Shown here piece by piece: positions 36,171 to 47,186 of a stretch of 64,000 nt of DNA; positions within the stretch are counted from its first letter, which is position 1; each line of letters starts with the position of its first letter. The notes beneath the pieces were generated by a model that saw only the letters and a program-made list of their open reading frames with translations, did not search any database and was not told the origin of the DNA. A program made the position numbers and the translations under genes. This DNA is from Musa acuminata AAA Group (Eukaryota > Streptophyta > Magnoliopsida > Zingiberales > Musaceae), in the NCBI RefSeq assembly GCF_036884655.1, contig NC_088340.1, positions 27,081,501 through 27,145,500 of the forward strand. Reading direction: 5' to 3'.

Positions 36171-36306
36171 TGGTGGCACTGCCCCAGCTGGAGGTAGCAC
36201 CTCCGACTGTCACGTGTTGCAAGCAGTTGCACTGCCCCAACTAGAGGTGCAACCGCCCGCAACTCTGCCCCTTTTTAAACCGAGCTAGGGCCGGCGGTGG
36301 AACCGA
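36171..36306 (+). promoter_or_regulatory. Palindromic GGNGGT-N3-ACCNCC array inside the foreign segment
   Basis: Units include GGTGGTGGCACTGCC, GGAGGTAGCACCTCC (perfect arms), AGAGGTGCAACCGCC and GGCGGTGGAACCGAC. They lie about 220-350 bases upstream of the ORF start. Confidence 0.65.
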
Positions 36307-36522
36307 CCCCAACTCACTCCTTTCCCCTCTTTACTCTTCCAAAGCTTCTCCACCTCCATTTCTCCTCTCATAGCATACCAAATACTCCTCATTTCGAAGC
36401 AAAAGATCAACAATCTTTCCCCCTTTTGAAGATCTCACTAAGGTATTCTCTAAGAAGCCCTTAAATTCTGTTTTTGATTCATTTACTCTTGCTCATTACT
36501 ATCCTCCTAAACAGTAGTAGTT

Positions 36523-37569
36523 ATGGGGTCTAGAAGATCCTCAAGGGACAAAGGGAAGAGGAGATTAGTGGAAGATTTTGATCTTACCCTTTTCGATTCA
36601 AAATATCATGCTGAAAAGTTTTCCTCCTTCGAACTTAGGAGTGTCAATAAGGGAAAACATGTTGATTTAAATGAACTAAGATACTTAGAGACAATCCAAT
36701 GGTTTGCAAACTTAGATCTACTCCCTATTTTACAAATTAATGAACCCATCTATCCAAGACTAGTTAGATTGTTTTACAACAACATACAAGTAGATGAAGA
36801 AGGAAGAATGTCTACCTATCTCTTAGGACAACACATCTCCATTACGGATAAATTCATTTGCGACATGATAGGCATTCCGATAAAAAGTAGAGGACTTTAC
36901 TTTAGAGGATCATGGGATGATGAAACTGTTGGGACAACATATGTTGAAGCCTTAGGAACTATTTTCGCCAATCCCAACTTAACATTTGTTCCTAAAAGTT
37001 GTGAACATCTATTGCCACTAAACACTAAGGTACTTCATCATATCCTAACTAGCATCATTCTCCCTAAACAATACCATCATGATGAAATAAGCCAATTAGA
37101 ATTAGGAACTATGTATTTGATCATGAAAGGACATGACATCTGTCTTGGTTATCTTATCCAACAAAACATGTTAGAACTATCTAAGAAAGATATGATGCTT
37201 CCATATGGTGGTATAATCACCAGAATACTGAAAGCCTACAATATTCTAATACCACCGGAAGAAGTAATAAAAGTAGATAGGTTTAGCATAATAAATAAAA
37301 ATCTACTTCACTGATTAAGATGTGTTTATAGAAACGGTAACTGGGTTAGAATGCCTAGAAGAACCGATCCCTCTCAACCTGAACCAGAACCGGAAACACC
37401 AGTCTTTAGGGGTACTCAATCTCCTTCGATCTATCCCTTTGAGGAAACACATTCATTTGAGCTAGCTCATACATCATCTGTCGAAGATATTGGGATTCGG
37501 ATGGACCGATTTGAACAAAGACAAGAACGGCTTGAACATCGACAAGATCAAATCCTATCTGAGCTATAG
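36523..37569 (+). pseudogene. Retroelement-borne ORF, similar to 'putative plant transposon protein'
   Basis: ATG at 36523 opens 263 codons to a TGA (37312-37314). The same frame then continues 84 codons to a TAG at 37567-37569, so the original frame had at least 348 codons with one internal stop. The start is basic (GSRRSSRDKGKRRL). The middle reads ...LPILQINEPIYPRLVRLFYNN...ISITDKFICDMIGIP, a pattern I know from plant proteins annotated Transposase_32 or 'putative plant transposon protein' (a family of unknown biochemical role). The end has a proline/glutamate stretch and a heptad-like segment rich in glutamine, arginine and glutamate (RMDRFEQRQERLEHRQ). No catalytic motif of integrase or RT is seen. 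It lies exactly where pol should be. It is on the same strand as gag and preceded by its own promoter-like DNA. Family assignment is from memory of the pattern, without a search. Confidence 0.65.
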
Positions 37570-37875
37570 CAAATTCATCGACAATTTGACTCTTTATTTA
37601 GGCATTTTAATTTTCCACCTCCTGAATGAGCTTGTTTGTGTATTGTAAACTCTTTATGTTACTCACTATGATCACAATGCCTTGTGCCTTGATCCTTGAT
37701 CTGGTTACCTGATGTATTTATTTGTGAGCAGAGTCACAAACATCACTCATTGTTTAATCTCGTTACTCACTGTCGGATTTTACATCGAAACTAAATGTTT
37801 TTGAAAACCTTGTGTCTTGATTTCCATGATAAATATGATTTGTGAAAATGATATACCAATGCAGTTGATGCGTCA
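37570..37875 (+). other. Foreign segment, 3' part
   Basis: The frame of the ORF can be read a few more codons after the TAG (QIHRQFDSLF). Beyond that I see no gene. The join to RNase H DNA is near 37875. Confidence 0.45.
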
Positions 37876-37958
37876 TGTTTTTACAAAACCTCTAAGTGAA
37901 GAACAATTTGATTTCATAAGAAGAGAGTTAGGAATGTTGATGTGTCTGAGTACATAAA
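37876..37958 (+). pseudogene. RNase H C-terminal remnant
   Basis: FTKPLSEEQFDFIRRELG followed by MLMCLST and TAA, matching the last codons of pol in the sister element (27316-27393). This fixes the right-hand border of the replaced segment. Confidence 0.88.
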
Positions 37959-39062
37959 CTAGTTAAAATTATCTTTCGGACTTAATTGAATGATCAAATC
38001 ACTTGATTGCCATTACATGCCAAAATAACATGTTGGAAATTATGTGCTGAATACAAAAATTTCCATAACAATAAGCATGTTTTGATTGTATTTGAAAATC
38101 TATAGCATAGTCTTGTCCGAATGCATGAAAGTGCTCATTTCATGTTTGGATTCGCTTAACAATTGGTATCCTAAAAATCAGATTTTCTCATACACTTATA
38201 TGTGAAAAATATTTTTCTGAAATGGATTTGATGAAATGATTCCTGCTTATGAATTCCATCTTGAAATATGGATGATAGTGCTTTTACTTGCAAAGATTTG
38301 CTTCACATACATATCTTGATATCTGAAGCATGATTTAATCTCTCATCGGTTTTAACTTCACTCAGAGTAAACTCACAAATAGCTGGTATCACAAATGACC
38401 TTCCTCCTTCATGTAAAAAGATTATAACAAATAAAAAGGAAGAAGTATTCAAAGTGATCTACATATCATGCTTGTACAATTGATTTCCTATCACTTACTA
38501 TTGGAAAATAACTTGAACCTAGTAAAGGCATGAACGACTATCACACTTATGCTCAAAATTCGCTTATTGTTCTCCTGCTATCACAATTACCATGCTTTTT
38601 GTTGATGACAAAGGGGGAGAAATATATGAGTATTAATGCCATACTTGCATCACCGAGAAATATATAAGTATTAATGCCATGCTTGCATCACCAAGAGATA
38701 TATGGATTGATGCTATGATTGCTATAATTTGCATAATGCCTTGTTTGTATCTTGTAATGATATCAAAATCTTACTTCACAGTTTTACATGTTGATATCTT
38801 ATAATTTGATGAATTGCTACTATTACCATCATTCAAACCTGTCATGTAAAATTTGAAAATGAATGTCAAGCCTTGACATCATCTTCAGAGAGATACATCA
38901 TGATGGGAATCATGATGAGAGTATTGATAAGTTTAAATGATTTTAACTTATCAATATGTCTCTTGAATTCAAAGGTTTTGAATTCTAAAATGACTTATCT
39001 CAAGTATGGCATATAGATAGGGGGAGTTAAGGTTAACTCCATTATCAATTGATTGTCATCAT
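37959..39062 (+). mobile_element. Sire-c 3' noncoding region
   Basis: Parallel to 27394-28398, with the second polypurine-like motif at 38610-38620. Noncoding. Confidence 0.8.
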
Positions 39063-39077
39063 AAAAAAAAGGGAGAT
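39063..39077 (+). other. Polypurine tract
   Basis: AAAAAAAAGGGAGAT borders the 3' LTR. Confidence 0.85.
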
Positions 39078-40517
39078 TGTTGAATCTCGGATTTTGATGA
39101 TGAAGTCAATTGTCATTTGTTATCTAATCTATATGTTGAGATAAGTGTGTAGGATTAACTACGATGAAAGTAAGACATGCAGTAGGAGTTGCGCTGGAGT
39201 CAAGACAATGATCACGTTGGGAGTTCGAGAGTTCGACGGAAGTTCGGACAGTCGTCGGAGGTTCTACGGGAACAAATCCGAGAAGTCCATGAGCTTGCCA
39301 AAGAAGCTCGTCGGAACTTGCCAAGTGGATCGTCGCAAGTCCAGGAGTTTGCCGGAAGTCCGCAGGAGCATCACCGAGGGTTCATCGGATGATCGACGGA
39401 AGTTCGCCGGAAGCTCGCCGGAAGAAGCGATTGACGCACAAGAGCAAGTTGCAGTAAATGTCTTAGGAAATATCGTAGTTAGCACAATGATTAAGTTGGA
39501 AATGGGAGGTGATCCCATTAACTTAATCTTGGGGCAATTGGGCCCCTGAAAAACCCAAATTGGGCCGAATGGATCAACCCATTCGGACCCTGATTTCTGG
39601 CAGGAGGTGCAACCGCCCAAGCTAGGAGGTGGCACCGCCTGGGCTAAGTCTCCGAGCGAGACTGGGCGGTGCAACTGCTCTAGCCAAGCGGTGGCACCGC
39701 TTGGGCTTAGTCTCCGAGCGAGACTGGGCGGTGCAACCTCCCCTAACAGGAGGTGGCACCGCCCAGAGGCTCGGTCTCCGAGCACTGGCTGAGCGGTGCA
39801 ACCACCTCAGTCAGGAGGTTGCACCGCCTGAGCTCGGTCTTCAAGCTCTGGCAGGAGGTGCAACCGCCCCTGACAGGAGGTGGCACCGCCCAGAGGCTCA
39901 ATCTTCGAGCTCTGCCAAGCGGTGCAACCGCTCCAGTCAGGAGGTGCAACCGCCTGATCCCGGAATTTCGGGAATTGATAGTTTTGAGCTCCAAATTTGA
40001 ACTAGGTTGGGGCCTATAAATACCCCGCCCATTCAACACTGAAAGAGCACTAAACATACACCGAAATCTTGATCTTGTTTTGTGATTTTTATAGCTCAAA
40101 ATTGTTGTAAAGGCTAAAAGTTCTTCTCCCTCTTTTCTTCCAAGTTCTGAGCTGTAAAGAGAGGAGAGAAAATTCTGTAAGGGTTGTCTCCTAAGCCCGT
40201 CAAAAGGAGTGAAACTGTAAAAGGGTGGTTGGCCTTCGCCTATTGAAGGAAGGCCTCTAGTTGACGTCGGTGACCTCGCCGTTGGAGGAAGCCAAAAGTG
40301 GAGTAGGTCAAGATTGACTGAACCACTCTAAATCTCGGTTTGCATTTACTTTGAGCATATTATCTTTACTGCAAACCTCCTCTAAAGCTTACTGCTTTCT
40401 GCGCATATACGATCGGGTTTCAAGCTTTGCACTTTCCGAATCAGCGTTTAGACGTAAATCTATTTTTTCGTACGATCATCATATTTCAGTTTGCGTTTAC
40501 GTTTTGATTTCTATCAT
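39078..40517 (+). mobile_element. Sire-c 3' LTR, truncated
   Basis: Palindrome array about 39600-39955, TATA box 40015-40022. The match to the 5' LTR stops at 40517 (TTTCTATCAT); the last 320 or so bases are replaced by antisense gag DNA of another element. Confidence 0.9.
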
Positions 40518-40642
40518 GCGAGTCTTCCAATATGTGTAATCCGACCCATTAAACAAAGGTGGTCGTGCAATAGAATGACCCTCTTGCATGCCGGAGTAAG
40601 CCATCTCTCTTGGGTATTAAACCAAATATGAGAGATAACCTT
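40518..40642 (-). pseudogene. Sire-d gag start, antisense
   Basis: On the minus strand it reads the gag leader and MAYSGMQEGHSIARPPLFNG, then YTYWKTRM, and is cut at the junction near 40518. Only about the first 30 codons remain. Confidence 0.8.
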
Positions 40643-40654
40643 GCTCTGATACCA
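40643..40654 (-). other. Primer binding site, antisense
   Basis: GCTCTGATACCA, the reverse of TGGTATCAGAGC, next to the LTR that begins at 40657. Confidence 0.92.
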
Positions 40655-40656
40655 CT

Positions 40657-41851
40657 TGTTAGGATCGGAGCGGCACTAAGAGGGGGGGGTGAATTAGTGC
40701 AGTGGATTAAAACTTCGATTTTAATAAAATCTTTCGTACGTTAAGAACGAAACTTGAAAAGTTTAACTTGAAGGCGTATTCTTAAAGTTGCGCAGCAAGA
40801 GTAATAAGGAACTAAAGTAGTAAGAAGATTTGCAGTAATGTAAATGACAATAATAAAATGCAAACCAGAGATTACGCCGATTTTTAGAGTGGTTCGGTCA
40901 AATGACCTACTCCACTTGCGAGGCCCCTCTTCGATGAGGCTCCCACCTTCCACTAGCAAGTCTCTTGAAATGGAAGGGTAAACACCCCTCTTACAACCTT
41001 TTACAAGCAGCTCAACCTCTTACAAATTTTCAATAAAAAAGGAGGAGAACTCTCTAGCAAATTGAAAACAAGACTTGCTAAGACTTTCTAAGACTTTTCT
41101 CTCAATCAAAATGCTTCACAAAAGTTGTAACCTCAGCTGAGATTTGAGGGGTATTTATAGGCCTCAAGAGGATTCAAATTTTGGGCTCCAAAATTTGAAT
41201 TCTCTTAGGGTTCCCGGTGCTGGAGGTTCCACCGCCCAGCCAGGCGGTGCCACCGCCTAGCGCTCGGGTGCTGGACGGTGCAACCGCCCAGCCAAGGAGG
41301 TGTCACCGCCCAGCCAGGCGGTTCCACCGCCTGGCTTTCCGATTCATTGGTTTGGCTTATTTTTCGCCCAAACCAAATCTGACTTTGGGCCCAATTGGCC
41401 CCTAACCAGGATATAGGATTATCTCTTAATCCTAATCCTAATTACAGGTGAACTACATAACACAAAAAAAAACATCCTAAGCAAGTTTTTTAACCGCGAA
41501 CGTTGAGTCTTGTTCCGGCGAGCTTTCCGACGAACTTCTTCCGACGGACTCCCTGCAAGCTCCCAATCTTTGTGATGACTTTAACGAGTAGCCGAGCCTT
41601 CTTGGTGATCTCCGCGAGCCTCCGACGATTTCTTCGGCAAACTTCCGACACGTTCCCGATTTCTTCTCGGACGGTTCTGGCAGCATCTCCGATGATTCTT
41701 CGGTCTCTTAAACGTCCATCGAGCTCGACTCCGGTATCCTTGCTTTATGTTTTCTGGTTATCGTAGTTAATCCTGCACACTTAACTCAATAATATGGATT
41801 AGATCAATTAACCCACCAATTGATTATATCATCAAAATCCGAGATTCAACA
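40657..41851 (-). mobile_element. Sire-d 5' LTR, antisense (1,195 bp)
   Basis: Runs from TGTTAGGATC to GATTCAACA on this strand, the reverse of a normal Sire LTR. On the minus strand the order is CGGAAG-type array (41490-41720), palindromes GGCGGTGCCACCGCC (about 41215-41340), then TATA (41152-41159). Its internal region has been lost except for 140 bases. Confidence 0.9.
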
Positions 41852-42422
41852 CAAGACAATTATGAGAATGAATCCGAAAGATAACTATACAACTTTGGAT
41901 TTGATTATGTTATAAATATCTTATATACTTTTGAGTTTTGTTAAGAGGAATAAAATATAAAAAATAATTAGGTGTTTCTGAGTTTCTCTTTATGATGTCT
42001 AAGAGGGGAGTGAGAAAAAAATATAAATTCTTTGGATTTATATGAGGATTTGTACTTGAGTGAAATCAGGAATATTATAATTAAATCATTTTTATAATTT
42101 TTTTAAATCTAACTTAATTTTTTTGTTGGACAAGAAAAGGTCTCGGTAATCTTGCATTGGTTATCGAAGAGTTTCCTAATGTTAAATTTCTTATTTTTTC
42201 TCCAAAAAATTCTCACATTTGATTAAGCTAAATAAAAAAAATCAAAATTAGTGAGGAAAGAGATTTATATCCATGGGGAAGCAGGATTTATCTACTATAT
42301 ATAATAAGGAAAGGGTTACGAGTTTGAATCTTGTTATTATGAGCATTTAAGATTTATTAGTTTTTATTATATAATAATATACAAGTTGAATTGAGTAAGT
42401 ATATTATAGAAGGAAGACATAA
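41852..42422. other. AT-rich DNA without recognised features
   Basis: About 570 bases with no open frame of note and no match to other parts of the window. It may be the flank of the copia-Y element. Confidence 0.4.
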
Positions 42423-42838
42423 CACGTTGGAATAATCTTTATTAAGATAGGTGTACTTGGCTTATTTCAGACATAATCCAATAAGCCAAGACAGATCGAA
42501 AAATGAAAGATCTAGATATTGTAAGCTATTAAGCTATTAAGATCGATAAAATTTTTAATCTTGAGGTGTCTCGATTATTCTCTACCAAATCAAAGTTTAA
42601 TAACATAAATATAGTTTTTCATTGGACATGATAGTTTTAACAATCCTGCATAATTACTTTCATTTTGACATAACTCTCACTTGCAATGTGATAGCAGTTA
42701 AGATTTTTCATAATAGTAGCTAAGATTTCTTCAACTATACGAGAAAATCTCGTAGTTCTATTGGGAGAAATCCTCCCTCCTAAATGTGTATAAATAGGGG
42801 GCATCATATAACAAAGAGATATATTTTTTTTTATTTCA
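42423..42838 (+). mobile_element. copia-Y 5' LTR (left border uncertain)
   Basis: The right border is set by TTTCA at 42838 and a primer binding site a few bases on. TATA box TATAAATA at 42789-42796, 50 bases before the end. The left border near GTTGGAATAATC is a guess. A length of about 400 bp would fit a short-LTR copia lineage. Confidence 0.5.
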
Positions 42839-42846
42839 TTCTATCA

Positions 42847-42858
42847 TGGTATTAGAGC
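42847..42858 (+). other. Primer binding site of copia-Y
   Basis: TGGTATTAGAGC, one base off the initiator Met tRNA site. Confidence 0.8.
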
Positions 42859-42929
42859 GGCAGTCACCTTCTCCTTGACGATAACAATTCTGATCTCGTA
42901 GCCATCGCTGCTGCTATGGCACCCCCTCC

Positions 42930-43312
42930 TATTCCATCGAGTTGATGCTGAGAAACCCTCTCACCTTCTCGCTGTCCGATGTCACCTTGCTACTAGTTTT
43001 CTCCTCGTCCACGGTAGTCCATTCATCACCTGCACCACCTTAGGCGGATCTGCCACCCCCTTTTCCATCTCCTCCATCAATGCCTTCATCAACGTGTCCG
43101 TCAACGCCACCCGCACCAAGCACACACTCCAGCTCAATAGCGGGCAGTCCTTCCTCTACTACTCTTCATCGCCATTGTAGCTACGTAGCAAGGCAACTCA
43201 TTGCTCATGACATTGGACTTCGCGAGCATCGTTTGGGTCACCTTCCTTCCAGACCCAGGACTCGACAGCCTCCTCCAGACTACAAAGTACGACGGGAGAA
43301 GCAGTCGGTGAG
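42930..43312 (+). pseudogene. Fragment resembling GH81 endo-1,3-beta-glucanase
   Basis: At 42998-43177 the frame reads FLLVHGSPFITCT...SISSINAFINVSVNATRTKHTLQLNSGQSFLYYSSSP, ending in a TAG. Plant endo-1,3(4)-beta-glucanases of family 81 have the same succession near their start (FPLVRGSP, then SISTIHA, then a KYT.RLNNGQ.WL.YASSP segment). A second piece in another frame (43213-43310: FASIVWVTFLPDP) fits the strand that follows in that family (GVVRVA.LPDP). Frameshifts separate the pieces, and another probably occurs before 42998. The enzyme cuts callose-type glucan; this fragment lacks the catalytic domain and is not functional. It lies where gag should be in copia-Y. The family call is by pattern recall. 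Confidence 0.55.
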
Positions 43313-43810
43313 TCGCACACGCATCTCATAGATCCTTCCCTTCCCATCTCGACCGACGATGATTGCAGCTTCCTCCCCCTCTTCCCTCCTCTAACATTGG
43401 TCGATCTTCACTGCACCCCCCCCCCCCCCCCCACCCACACACCCTACATCCCTCTCCCCCCAAACCCCCCCCCCGCCTCTCGCCCCTCCTCATTTGCTTC
43501 ACCCTCTTTGCCTACGTCATCACCAACAAGGGCGCTGGCCACACCATCTCCTGTAGCGGGTTCCCGGAGTACTGCCTCGATGACTACTTCCCCTGTTGTC
43601 TTCCCATCTTTCCTAGTCAGACCGACTGCCACATCTTTCCCAGTCACATCTTGCCTTTGAACTCGGTCGAACACTACGATCTGCATCGATTGCGCTATCG
43701 TCACCTACTCTACAACAAAAATCTACCCCTCCTCTATGATCGTTCCTTGAATGTATACTACAGTAGAGCAACAGCGGGAACACAGACAATTGGCTTCAAT
43801 CTCCAAACCT
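43313..43810 (+). other. Unrecognised segment within copia-Y
   Basis: Contains poly-C runs near 43417-43431 and 43465-43473 and a 152-codon open frame (43363-43821), very proline-, serine- and histidine-rich, without a family I recognise. It bridges the GH81-like piece and the integrase remnant. Confidence 0.4.
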
Positions 43811-43875
43811 CCAAAACTTAAAGTATTTGGCTGTTTATGTTATCCATGGCTTCGTTCTTATGCCTCGGATAAAAT
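43811..43875 (+). pseudogene. copia-Y integrase remnant, left part
   Basis: Reads PKLKVFGCLCYPWLRSYASDK, the C-terminal part of a copia integrase. The frame is interrupted by the Sire-e element and resumes at 60936 with ITSRSKPCIF. Confidence 0.85.
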
Positions 43876-44985
43876 TGTTGAATCTCGGATTTTGATGATG
43901 AAGTCAATTATAATTTATTTGATCTAATTTATATGTTGAGAAAAGTGTGTAGGATTAACTACGATAGCAGTAAGACATAAAGCAAGTGTTGTGCCGGAGT
44001 CAAGATCGAGATCTCATTGGGAGTACGAGAGTTCTACGGAAGTCCGGACGTTCGTCGGAAGTTCTACCGAAATCAATCGAGAAGTTCAGGAGCTTGCCAA
44101 AGAAGCTCATCGGAACTCGCCAAGAAGATCATCATAAAGTCCAGGAGCTTGCCGGGAGTCCACCGGAACATTACTGAGAGTTCGTCGTATGTTCACCAGA
44201 AGTCCGCCGGAAGCTCGCCGGAAGAGCAATTGATGCATTGGATTTCTGGGTGGTGGTACCGCCCAGACTGGGCGGTGGTACCATCGACAGAAGTGCTGCC
44301 AGCGGTGGTACCACCCCTGTTCGACGGTGGTATCGCTGAGTGTCAGATCAGCGGCGGTAGTACCGCCCAATAACAGCAGTGGTACCGCCAGTACCCCGGA
44401 TTCCGGAGATGTGACACTTTTTGGCTCCAATTTTAAAGTCATTAGGGCCTATAAAAACCCCACCATTTTCTTCATAAAAGAGCATAAAAGTATTGGTTTA
44501 ATCTTGAAGTCTTGAATCATAAAAGTGTTGTTAAAGTTAGAATTCTCCTCCTTCATCTCTTAGCCTTGTAACCATCCAAGAAAGAGGAGTGAGACTTGTA
44601 AGAGTTGTCTCCTAAACCCGGGAAAAGGAGAAAGTGCTATAAAGAGGTGTTCAGTCTTCACTTATTGAAGGAAGGCCTTTAGTGGATGCTGGTGATCTCG
44701 TCGGAGGAGGAATCCGAAAGTGGATGTAGGTCACCTTGATCGAACCACTCTAAATTTCCGTTTGCTTTTCATTTGTGCAATTTACTTTACTACAAACCTC
44801 CTTAATCTTCTATTGCAACTTTATGAAAGCTTTCAAATTCAACTTCTCTTCGAAATAGATTGAATCGAAACCATTTTCGTCGGAATCACTTTTAAACGAA
44901 ACGAACATTTTTCTGAAATCACGAAAGTTTTTTGCTGCACTTATTCACCCCCCCCCCCCTCTTAGTGCCGCTCTTGATCCTAACA
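43876..44985 (+). mobile_element. Sire-e 5' LTR
   Basis: TGTTGAATCTCGG to CCTAACA. CGGAAG-type array about 44020-44225, palindromes about 44245-44395, TATA box 44450-44457. Shorter than its partner mainly because about 200 bases before the palindromes (59985-60190 in the partner) are missing. Confidence 0.92.
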
Positions 44986-44987
44986 AT

Positions 44988-44999
44988 TGGTATCAGAGC
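44988..44999 (+). other. Primer binding site of Sire-e
   Basis: TGGTATCAGAGC, two bases after the LTR. Confidence 0.93.
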
Positions 45000-45035
45000 A
45001 AGGTTTACTCTTATTTGGTTTTAAACCTAATAGTG

Positions 45036-45675
45036 ATGACATTTACCGACAACCTAGAGGGCCATTCAATTACACGTCTGTCCATGTTCAATGGGATGGA
45101 TTACACATATTGGAAGACTAGAATGAGGATCTTCCTAATTTCAATAGATTTCGAATTATGGAATATTATAGAAAATGACTTTCAAAAGTCTTCTCTTCTA
45201 ATGAACGATCGGAATGAGTTAGAGAAGAAGACTTTTGCTTTAAACGTAAAGGCTATGAATGCATTGTTTTATGCATTAGATAAAAATGAGTTTAATCGAG
45301 TATCAATTTGTGAAACGGCTTTTGACATTTGGCACAAACTTGAAGTGACTCATGAAGGCACTAGTAGAGTGAAGGAGTCAAAAATTAATCTTTTAGTGCA
45401 TTCTTATGAGTTGTTTCGAATGAAACCGAGTGAGACCATTGGAGACATGTACACCCGATTTACGAATAGTCAAAAAGGACTTGGTAAAAGTTTTGAACTT
45501 GTTCATAAGATTTTAAGATCCCTTCCAAAAAGTTAGGACCCTAAAGTAATGGTCATTCGAGAGGCTAAAGATCTAAATAATTTTCCTCTTGAAAAACTAA
45601 TTGAATCACTAATAACCTATGAAATGACATGTAAAGCTTATGAAGAGCTTGAGGACACCCTTCCAAAGAACAAAA
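45036..45675 (+). pseudogene. Sire-e gag, 5' part
   Basis: ATG at 45036 (MTFTDNLEGHSITRL). The frame is open to a TAG at 45534-45536, where related copies have tryptophan (KSWDPKV), and a few codons are missing near 45465. It then continues to the copia-X insertion after CAAAA at 45675. The right part resumes at 54280. The domain is the copia gag region; the zinc knuckle is beyond the insertion. Confidence 0.88.
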
Positions 45676-47171
45676 TGTTGGGAAATCATTAGGGGGCGAC
45701 ATCATATGCGCAGCGGAAGAACAAGAAAACAAAAATCCCCGATTCCCAAAAAGATGTTCGTCGTTGTGCGAAGATTGGTGCGCAAAAAATCCGCAAAACA
45801 CAAAACTGCGTATAGAGATTGTGTTACCTAGGGAGATCGTATATCCCTGTTTCCTTGCAGATCCTTAGGAGAGGGTGAAGGAGATCAAGCGTCCTCCTCT
45901 CTAGCGGTGATCCACACAGTAGGGTTGCGACGACGCTCCTCAAAACTCCAAGCCTACTCTGAGGTGGAGAGGGAGAGGAGAATAGGAAAGGCAAGCAAAG
46001 ACTCTAGCCTATGAGGCTGTGAATCCCTCCTATTTATAGAAATCCCGTGTCAAACCCTAATGGGTCCTTCCCTAGTGGGTATTGGATCTGCATCCAATAA
46101 GACAAGGGCTCCGTCGGATATCTCATATCCGAACCTCTACTCATCGCAATGCCTACCATATGTGTGTGACCCTCTAGGCCCAATATCGAGCTGGCCATGA
46201 GTCATACCTATCAGAACTCCTTCTAACTCAGTAAATTATTATCTCTGTAATAATTCACTCGACTCATCGACTACGGACGTACTAGGCCACTATGCCGTAG
46301 TCCCCAGACGATACAGGGGAATCCAATCCATTGGATCTGTCTGTCCTCAGTTACCATGTACCTATAGTCCCTCATCCATCTAATATCCCAGAGACCGTAT
46401 ATCGAGCATGGTGTTGTCAGACCCATATGGTTTCTACTCGAGTCTCGCTCTAATCGGATTCTCCCGGAGAACTCTTTCTCTCTCAACCCGAATGACCCTG
46501 GCCAGGGATTTGTCTGAGCAAGAACACATAGGATATTCCTCTCATGATGCCGAGAGTGGATGATCCTCTGTCGACACTCAATAGCCCTCGTAAGGTCGAC
46601 TACCACTCCCAATGACCAACTGTACTAGATCTGGGAACAGCCAAACCTATAAGTCTGGTATCGAAGAGTGGAGCACTCATACAGGACATCCTTGGTGTCT
46701 CAAGTCTAAGGACCAGATACACCACTAGGACTACGGAATCGCTGTCTGACAATAAGGCATCATCAACCATCTAGCATTCCGTAAGCGGATCAATCAGTGA
46801 ACTCATTCTCCAATGAGCACCTGTACTGTATCCCTAGTGTCCCTACACGAGCAGCTATGAGACCAGCTGCATCCATCATATGGACGGGTATACAGCACAC
46901 CAGTCTATCCGGTTATCACGATGTCCTTCTCGAGTAACCTATGATCGGGATTATTTAGGATATGTGTTTAAAGGTGAATCGATCTCATTATCGTGATCTC
47001 ATCACGATCCGATTCCCATTGCACAAATCCAAGGACATCACAATATATATATGCATTTATGCAATAGTTATAAAGTGATATACGCCAAAATATAATAAGC
47101 AAAAAGATTCTGTATCAAGTCACACGTGCCATCACTCACGTGATTGGCTTGCTGGGCACCTATGACTAGCA
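45676..47171 (-). mobile_element. copia-X 3' LTR
   Basis: On this strand it runs TGTTGGGAAATC to GACTAGCA. TATA box, reversed, at 46031-46038. It follows the polypurine tract, so it is the 3' LTR. Confidence 0.94.
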
Positions 47172-47186
47172 ATCTCCCACTTGACC
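47172..47186 (-). other. copia-X polypurine tract
   Basis: The minus strand reads GGTCAAGTGGGAGAT and ends at the 3' LTR. Confidence 0.8.

Larger units (their letters stand above)
35736..36522 (+). other. Foreign segment, 5' part (no gene recognised)
   Basis: No similarity to other Sirevirus DNA in the window until 36160, where five GGNGGT-N3-ACCNCC-like units appear (36171-36306), the same motif as in the LTR promoters. A strong hairpin-forming palindrome lies at 36052-36079. The last 200 bases are pyrimidine-rich (CTCCTTTCCCCTCTTTACTC), like a leader, and run into the ATG at 36523. The segment could be the promoter and leader of the ORF that follows. Confidence 0.5.
31393..40517 (+). mobile_element. 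Sire-c derivative with pol replaced by a foreign segment
   Basis: It has a Sire-c 5' LTR (31393-34022, enlarged by a TRIM), primer binding site, a nearly open gag (34073-35416), a short decayed protease start, then about 2.1 kb with no counterpart in the sister element (about 35735-37874). After it come the last 27 codons of RNase H (37876-37958), the usual 3' noncoding region, polypurine tract and 3' LTR. Integrase, RT and most of RNase H are gone, so the element is non-autonomous. The 3' LTR is cut at 40517, so the target duplication cannot be read. Confidence 0.88.

Noticed and set aside
43363..43821. 152-codon frame in copia-Y
   Set aside because: Starts in a poly-C run and reads through the integrase remnant in the wrong frame; proline/serine/histidine-rich by composition.
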